Source of the DNA: JANMEX01 sp043744175
GTDB taxonomy: Bacteria > Pseudomonadota > Alphaproteobacteria > Rhizobiales > Rhizobiaceae
Reading direction: 5' to 3'
NCBI GenBank assembly: GCA_043744175.1
Contig: JAYTVD010000107.1
Coordinates: forward strand, 1-20,491
DNA: 20,491 bases
A program made the position numbers and the translations under genes. This document shows, piece after piece, positions 15,757 through 20,491 of this stretch. Position 1 is the stretch's first letter. Each line of letters starts with the position of its first letter. Below the pieces are notes generated by a model. It had not been told where the DNA came from. It searched no databases and worked only from the letters and a program-made list of their open reading frames with translations.

Positions 15757-16893
15757 ATGACGCAGCGATTAAAGATAGGACTGCTTTACTCGACCACCGG
15801 ACCTTATGGCACGATGGGCGTTGATGCGCGGGATGGGGCGGTGATGGCGATCACCGAACTTGAAGCCCAATATGGCATCGAAATTGAGACTGTGTTTATT
15901 GATCCGCAGGGCGACGTTTTAGCCTATGTCGAGGGCGCGCGTTCGTTGCTGCGCGAGCATGGGTGTCGCCATATAATCGGAACAATTACCTCGCTGGCGC
16001 GCAAAGAAGTGCTACCGCTTGTAGAAAAGCACGACGCGCTCCTGTGGTATTTGGCACCTTATGAAGGCTTCGAGGCCAATGAAAACGTCATCTACATTGC
16101 CGGCTGCCCTAACCAGCACCTCCTGCCGCTATTCGATTATTTAATTCCACGATACGGTCGACGTCCTTACCTGCTGGGTGCAAACTATGTGTGGGGCTGG
16201 GAGATGAACCGGCTGGCGCGCGAGCTTATCAGCGATGTTGGCGGCGAAATCTTAGGCGAGCGTTATCTGCCTTTGGAGGAAACGGATGTTGACTGGATCG
16301 TGAGCGATATCGAGCAGCGCCGCCCTAGCTTTATCTTGAATAATTTGGTTGGCCCCGCAAGCTTTGCTCTTTTGACCGCTATGAGGGCGTTGGCGCAGCG
16401 AGACCCCACGTTCAGTCCCGAGAGATGTCCGGTGGTGAGTTGCGATTTGACGGAATGCGAATTGGACCAGTTTGCTAACGGCGTTGCAACAGGACAGCTT
16501 TCTGCGGCTGCCTATTTTGACAGCGTCATATCTCCAGAAAACGCAACATTCAAGGCGCGCGTTCATCAGCGCTTCGGTAATGGTCGCCGCGTCTCTAGCT
16601 TCTTCGCCTCGACCTACACGGCAGTGACACTTTGTGTCAAAGCGATGGTTGCGGTGAAGACTGATGATCCACAATCCATCCGCAGGTACCTTGCCGCGAC
16701 GCCGCAGATGAGCCTGCTTGGCCCTATCCGGGTTGATGAAAACACTCATCATGCCGCGCTGCCGTTCTATATCGGCAAGATTAACACGCAGCTTGGGTTT
16801 GATATTATCGCCTCAAAATTACCGATCGTTGCTGATCCCTATTTGACAGGTCGCGTGAAGCGAATGCCCGCCCAATTGAGGGTGGTTTCATGA
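15757..16893 (+). CDS. AmiC-like ligand sensor, periplasmic-binding-protein fold
   Basis: The 378-aa protein starts directly with the mature fold (RLKIGLLYSTTGPYGTMG) and has no signal peptide. It is therefore a cytoplasmic sensor, not an exported transporter subunit. It follows AmiC of Pseudomonas and the urea/amide branch of Peripla_BP_5 closely: FIDPQGD, HIIGTITSLARKEVLPLVEKHDALLWYLAPYEGFE and the ANYVWGWEMNRL region. In Pseudomonas, AmiC binds short amides and holds the antiterminator AmiR inactive until the inducer arrives. GGGGA precedes the ATG, and the leader carries a terminator. The stop overlaps the amiR-like start by four bases. The ligand is unknown; the downstream genes suggest that it is the transported substrate or a product of it. 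Confidence 0.88.
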   Translation: MTQRLKIGLLYSTTGPYGTMGVDARDGAVMAITELEAQYGIEIETVFIDPQGDVLAYVEGARSLLREHGCRHIIGTITSLARKEVLPLVEKHDALLWYLAPYEGFEANENVIYIAGCPNQHLLPLFDYLIPRYGRRPYLLGANYVWGWEMNRLARELISDVGGEILGERYLPLEETDVDWIVSDIEQRRPSFILNNLVGPASFALLTAMRALAQRDPTFSPERCPVVSCDLTECELDQFANGVATGQLSAAAYFDSVISPENATFKARVHQRFGNGRRVSSFFASTYTAVTLCVKAMVAVKTDDPQSIRRYLAATPQMSLLGPIRVDENTHHAALPFYIGKINTQLGFDIIASKLPIVADPYLTGRVKRMPAQLRVVS

Positions 16894-17471
16894 GAGTAAC
16901 ACCGAACTTTGCTGGTTGGCGTGCCACCATATTGCACAGGCAGAGCGAGACTACAGATCGCTTATCGCGGCAACTTGGTTTGCTAGGCCTGATTGTCTCC
17001 GTTCAATGGGAAGCGCTGAGTGCTGCCGCCCTGCCGGATATTGTCTTGGTGGACGCCGATGAGGGCTGGGACGGGCTGTTGCCTTGGAGCAAGGGGGAAG
17101 CGCCGCGCCCGTTAATTGCGCTGCTTGGATCGGAAGCGCCGGGCCGCGTGGCATGGGCGATGGATCAGGGCGTTTGCGCGATTATTGCCAAACCCTTGGC
17201 ACCATCGGCCGTCTATCCTGCACTTGCTATGGCCCACGCATTACACCGCGAGCGCAAGGCAAACGTTGAAACACTGACCCATCTCGAAGAGCGCATTCGC
17301 CTGCGCCCTTTGGTCCATGCAGCGGTGAAGGCGATTATGAAATTTCGTAATGTGGATGAAAGCGGTGCCTACACAATTTTGCGCAATTGTGCGATGCAGC
17401 GCCGCCAGCCAATTGAACAAATTGCGGCAGCCATTGTCAGTAGTTCACAGCCAATTCCGGAGGTTGGTTGA
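16890..17471 (+). CDS. AmiR-like ANTAR-domain transcription antiterminator
   Basis: The 193-aa protein has the AmiR architecture. A receiver-like N-terminal domain (about 1-120, with PDIVLVDAD and VCAIIAKPLAPSAVYPAL) comes first. A coiled-coil linker (about 125-140) and a C-terminal three-helix ANTAR RNA-binding domain (about 140-187) follow. The ANTAR part shows LRPLVHAAVKAIMKF, then ESGAYTILRNCAMQRRQPI, close to the AmiR pattern. Such proteins bind nascent leader RNA and prevent terminator formation. Length is close to AmiR (about 196 aa). Start and stop overlap the neighbours by four and one bases, so the operon is tightly coupled. Activity is probably controlled by complex formation with the upstream sensor rather than by phosphorylation (inference from AmiC-AmiR). 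Confidence 0.87.
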   Translation: MRVTPNFAGWRATILHRQSETTDRLSRQLGLLGLIVSVQWEALSAAALPDIVLVDADEGWDGLLPWSKGEAPRPLIALLGSEAPGRVAWAMDQGVCAIIAKPLAPSAVYPALAMAHALHRERKANVETLTHLEERIRLRPLVHAAVKAIMKFRNVDESGAYTILRNCAMQRRQPIEQIAAAIVSSSQPIPEVG

Positions 17472-18319
17472 TGGGTTTGCTAAAACAAATTGCGACCCGA
17501 CCTGCCGCGCTGTTTGGCCTCATCATTGTGACGCTGGTTATTGTGATGGCGCTCGCAGCGCCGCTGCTGGCTCCCTATAGTCCCGACGAGCAAATGTTTG
17601 ACGGACTCACGTTGGAAGGCGCACCGCTGCCTCCAAGCGCGCAATTTCCCCTTGGCACCGATACTCTTGGTCGTGACCTATTTTCGAGGCTGTTATTTGG
17701 TGCGCGCACATCGCTGATTATCGGATTGGTGGCCAACGGCATTGCGGTTTCGATCGGACTTTTCGTCGGCATTGTGGCTGGCTATGTGCGCGGATGGTTC
17801 GGCAATCTTTTGATGAGATTCACCGATTTGATGATGGCGTTTCCAGCACTTCTCCTTGCTATCGTGTTGGCGGCGCTGCTTCGCCCGAGCCTTTGGATCG
17901 TTGCCATGGTGATTGCACTGGTCAATTGGGTGCAGGTGGCGCGCATTGTATATACCGAGACCCGCGGGCTGGTGGAACGTGATTTCATTTTGGCTGAACG
18001 TTCACTTGGCGCGGGACATGGACGCATCCTGTTCAAACATATCTTGCCGCACCTCATGCCCACTGCCATCGTGTGGGGCACTCTGGGTATTGCAACAACG
18101 GTGCTTTTGGAGGCGACGCTGTCGTTCCTCGGCATTGGTGTGCAGCCGCCACAGCCGTCTTGGGGCAATATCATTTTCGAAAGCCAAAGCTATTTTCAGT
18201 CTGCACCTTGGCTGGTCTTTATTCCCGGTGCGATCATTTTGCTGACCGCACTCTCATTCAATTTGGTGGGTGATGCGCTGCGCGATATTCTTGACCCAAC
18301 CCAGCGCGGGAGGGGCTGA
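17471..18319 (+). CDS. Dpp/Opp-type ABC transporter permease (DppC family)
   Basis: The 282-aa integral membrane protein forms one half of the translocation channel of a peptide/nickel/opine-type importer. The first membrane helix (about 13-34) is followed by the family's periplasmic segment ending in FPLGTDTLGRDLFSRLL. The BPD_transp_1 domain carries five more helices. The cytoplasmic EAA loop that docks the ATPase is visible (ERSLGAGHGRILFKHILPHLMP), as is the later SFLGIGVQPPQPSWG. I chose the ATG at 17471, which overlaps the amiR-like stop (TGATG) and has GGAGGT seven bases upstream. A TTG one codon earlier is less likely. Having the C-type permease before the B-type is the reverse of the common dppABCDF order. 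Confidence 0.93.
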   Translation: MGLLKQIATRPAALFGLIIVTLVIVMALAAPLLAPYSPDEQMFDGLTLEGAPLPPSAQFPLGTDTLGRDLFSRLLFGARTSLIIGLVANGIAVSIGLFVGIVAGYVRGWFGNLLMRFTDLMMAFPALLLAIVLAALLRPSLWIVAMVIALVNWVQVARIVYTETRGLVERDFILAERSLGAGHGRILFKHILPHLMPTAIVWGTLGIATTVLLEATLSFLGIGVQPPQPSWGNIIFESQSYFQSAPWLVFIPGAIILLTALSFNLVGDALRDILDPTQRGRG

Positions 18320-19240
18320 ATGACATCCGTCCTCATCCGCCGCCTCTTGCAAACTGCGCTGATTTTGTTTGGTGTCGCTGCCATAACATTTATTCTGCTC
18401 TACGCACTCCCCGCAGATCCAGCCCGCATGATTGCAGGGCGTAGCGCGACGGCGCAGACGGTGGCCAATATTCGCCATGAACTTGGGCTGGACCAATCGC
18501 TGCTCATGCAATTCTGGCACTATCTGGGCAATCTGTTCCACGGCAATTTCGGGCGCTCTTACGCACAAAAAACCGACGTAGGTTTGCTGCTGTTATCGCG
18601 CCTTCCGGCCACGCTGGTTTTGATGGCCGCAGGAATAATCATCGAAGTACTGCTAGGTGTCGTTCTTGGTGTTACGGCCGCAGTGAAGCGCGGTAGCTTC
18701 ATTGATAATCTTGTAATGATGACATCATTTGTCGGCGTTTCCGCGCCACAATTCGTGGTGGCGCTGCTGCTTCTTTATGTGTTCGCCGTCACGCTTGGTT
18801 GGTTTCCGATGAGTGGTTACGGCACATGGGCGCATGTTGTTTTGCCCGCCACGACGCTCGGCGTTTTGGGTGCTGGTTGGTATGCCCGCATGGTTCGTTC
18901 GGCGATGATTGATGTGCTCAATCAAGATTATGTACGCACTGCCCGCGCAAAGGGGCTCTCAACTGCCCGCATCTTGCTGCGCCATGCGCTGCCCAATGCG
19001 ATGCTGCCGATCATTGCCATGATCGGTATTGATATCGGTCAGTTTATGGGTGGGGTGGTTGTGGTGGAAGCGGTTTATGGCTGGCCGGGCATTGGTCAGC
19101 TCGCGTGGCAAGCCATCCAGCAGGTCGATATTCCGATTATCATGGGCGTTACGCTCGTCTCAGCATTTGCCATTGTTTTTGGCAATCTCATCGCGGATCT
19201 CATCGCTCCTCTCATCGATCCGCGTATTCGCACTAGTTAG
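18320..19240 (+). CDS. Dpp/Opp-type ABC transporter permease (DppB family)
   Basis: The 306-aa protein is the second membrane subunit of the importer. It shows the B-type N-terminus (RRLLQTALILFGVAAITFIL), the DPAR and LGLDQSLLMQFWHYLGNL segment, and about six membrane helices. The EAA loop is ARAKGLSTARILLRHALPNA, followed by the VEAVYGWPGIGQL motif typical of DppB/OppB. The ATG at 18320 directly follows the stop of the first permease, with GGGAGGGG upstream, so both are made together. ATPase genes (DppD/DppF type) are not in the window and may follow the binding protein. Confidence 0.94.
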   Translation: MTSVLIRRLLQTALILFGVAAITFILLYALPADPARMIAGRSATAQTVANIRHELGLDQSLLMQFWHYLGNLFHGNFGRSYAQKTDVGLLLLSRLPATLVLMAAGIIIEVLLGVVLGVTAAVKRGSFIDNLVMMTSFVGVSAPQFVVALLLLYVFAVTLGWFPMSGYGTWAHVVLPATTLGVLGAGWYARMVRSAMIDVLNQDYVRTARAKGLSTARILLRHALPNAMLPIIAMIGIDIGQFMGGVVVVEAVYGWPGIGQLAWQAIQQVDIPIIMGVTLVSAFAIVFGNLIADLIAPLIDPRIRTS

Positions 19241-19264
19241 CTCACAACAAAAAAGGGAACAAAC

Positions 19265-20491
19265 ATGTTCAAGAACTGGCTAAGATATTCAACAGTTGCA
19301 ATGGCATTGGCACTCACTCCCCTGCCCGCGTGGGCGCAGGATGCTGTGAATCAAGGCGGCGATATCGTTGTTACCTACAAGGATGATATCTCGACGCTTG
19401 ATCCAGCGATCGGCTACGATTTGGTCAATTGGTCGATGATTAAAAGTCTCTACTCCCGCCTCATCGACTATACCCCGGGCACGCCTGATCTAGTGCCCTC
19501 GTTGGCCGAAAAATATGAAATAGCGCCGGACGGCCTGACCTACACATTCCACATGCGTAAGGGCGTAAAGTTCTCTAACGGTCGTGAGGTTATTGCCAAG
19601 GATGTGAAATATTCCATTGAGCGCGCCGCAAACCCGAAGACACAAGGGCCGGGCGCTGGCTTCTTTGCTTCAATCAAAGGCTATGACGCAATATCAAGTG
19701 GCAAGGGTGAAACACTTGAGGGCATCGAAGTACCAGACGACTATACAGTTGTTTTCCATCTTTCGCGCCCAGATGCGATTTTCTTGCATGAGTTAGCGAT
19801 TAACTTTGCCTCCGTCGTTCCGCAGGAAGCGGTTGAGGCCGCTGCTGGTGATTTTGGCAAGCAGCCTGTGGGTTCAGGCGCGTTCACCTTGAAGGAATGG
19901 ACAGTTGGACAGCGTTTGGTTTTTGAAGCCAATCCAAATTACTACCTCAAAGACACGCCACATTTGCACCAATTCACTGTTGAGATCGGACAAGATCCGC
20001 TCGTCGCGCTACTGCGTCTCCAAAAGGGCGAAGTGGATATCGCGGGCGATGGCATTCCACCGGCAAAATTCTTGGAAGTGAAGAACTCGCCGGAGGGCGC
20101 AAGCATGATCGTTGACGGTGAGCAGCTGCAAACTGGCTATGTGACGCTTAATGTAAAGGTCGCACCGTTTGACAATGTGAAGGTCCGCCAAGCCGTGAAC
20201 ATGGCCGTCAACAAGGAGCGCATTACACGGCTTCTTAACGGCCGCGCAACCATTGCCAATCAACCGCTACCGCCATTGATGCCGGGCTACGACAAGGCCT
20301 TCACCGGCTATGCTTATGATGTTGAAAAGGCAAAAGCTTTGTTGGCAGAAGCTGGTTTCCCCGATGGATTTGAGACTGTGCTGTATTCGACCAACACAGA
20401 CCCGCAGCCGCGTGTCGCGCAAGCCATTCAGCAAGATTTGGCGGCGATTGGCGTGAAAGCCGAGCTTCGCTCGCTGGCTCAGTCTAACGTG
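19265..20491 (+). CDS. Dpp/Opp-type ABC transporter solute-binding protein (C-terminus beyond window)
   Basis: The frame is open from ATG at 19265 to the window end (409 codons). Usual length is about 500-530 aa, so roughly the last fifth is missing. The N-terminus is a Sec signal peptide with a probable cut after LPAWA (residue 24). SBP_bac_5 motifs follow: DISTLDPAIGYD, LVPSLAEKYEIAPDGLTYTFHMRKGVKFSNG and GSGAFTLKEW. Later come FDNVKVRQAVNMAVNKE and YDVEKAKALLAEAGFPDGF. It captures the transported ligand in the periplasm. AAGGGA lies upstream and the gap to the permease gene is 24 bp. The ligand is not readable from the sequence; the cytoplasmic AmiC-like sensor at the head of the operon may bind the same compound. 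Confidence 0.94.
   Translation, partial: MFKNWLRYSTVAMALALTPLPAWAQDAVNQGGDIVVTYKDDISTLDPAIGYDLVNWSMIKSLYSRLIDYTPGTPDLVPSLAEKYEIAPDGLTYTFHMRKGVKFSNGREVIAKDVKYSIERAANPKTQGPGAGFFASIKGYDAISSGKGETLEGIEVPDDYTVVFHLSRPDAIFLHELAINFASVVPQEAVEAAAGDFGKQPVGSGAFTLKEWTVGQRLVFEANPNYYLKDTPHLHQFTVEIGQDPLVALLRLQKGEVDIAGDGIPPAKFLEVKNSPEGASMIVDGEQLQTGYVTLNVKVAPFDNVKVRQAVNMAVNKERITRLLNGRATIANQPLPPLMPGYDKAFTGYAYDVEKAKALLAEAGFPDGFETVLYSTNTDPQPRVAQAIQQDLAAIGVKAELRSLAQSNV

Noticed and set aside
1..20491. CRISPR array, insertion sequence or complete tRNA/rRNA gene
   Set aside because: No regularly spaced repeats, transposase frames or complete RNA genes were seen when reading both strands; the only tRNA-like piece is the 3' fragment at 10395-10434.

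Overview
The window looks like a chromosomal stretch of an alphaproteobacterium, probably of the Hyphomicrobiales/Rhizobiales type (inference from gene content, codon use and cox gene order; no rRNA or other phylogenetic marker is present). It has three parts.

(1) About 1-10270, minus strand. The first 1.1 kb is the 5' part of a Tat-exported PotD/PotF-like solute-binding protein. Next comes an almost complete carbon monoxide dehydrogenase cluster, transcribed right to left as coxC-coxM-coxS-coxL-coxD-coxE-coxF-coxG. CoxL is a true form I enzyme: the AYRCSFR active-site loop has its cysteine at residue 388 and the Mo-ligand glutamate is at residue 763, the numbering known from Oligotropha carboxidovorans. 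CoxMSL are the FAD, 2Fe-2S and Mo/Cu subunits. CoxD, E and F are the Mo/Cu cofactor maturation proteins and CoxG is the membrane link. CoxC is an MHYT-LytTR membrane regulator. The coxC-coxM gap holds an interrupted palindrome, a direct repeat and a possible 26-aa ORF.

(2) About 10395-15600, a region of genomic wreckage. It starts with the 3' end of a tRNA gene, probably an integration-site remnant, followed by a decayed tyrosine integrase, a 5'-truncated RTX-repeat protein and a possible decayed small membrane protein. An intact BKACE (beta-keto acid cleavage) enzyme follows. Divergent from it is a LysR regulator whose DNA-binding domain is spread over three reading frames. A non-coding stretch with hairpins and one unidentified remnant completes the region.

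(3) About 15600-20491, plus strand. This is an operon with an unusual control logic. A leader RNA with small hairpins and an intrinsic terminator just before the first start codon precedes an AmiC-like ligand sensor, an AmiR-like ANTAR antiterminator, two Dpp/Opp-type permeases and a cut-off Dpp/Opp-type solute-binding protein. The 3' arm of one leader hairpin overlaps the 5' arm of the terminator. This suggests that the sensor/antiterminator pair controls its own operon and a transporter by transcription antitermination. No amidase or ABC ATPase gene lies in the window; the operon runs off the right edge.
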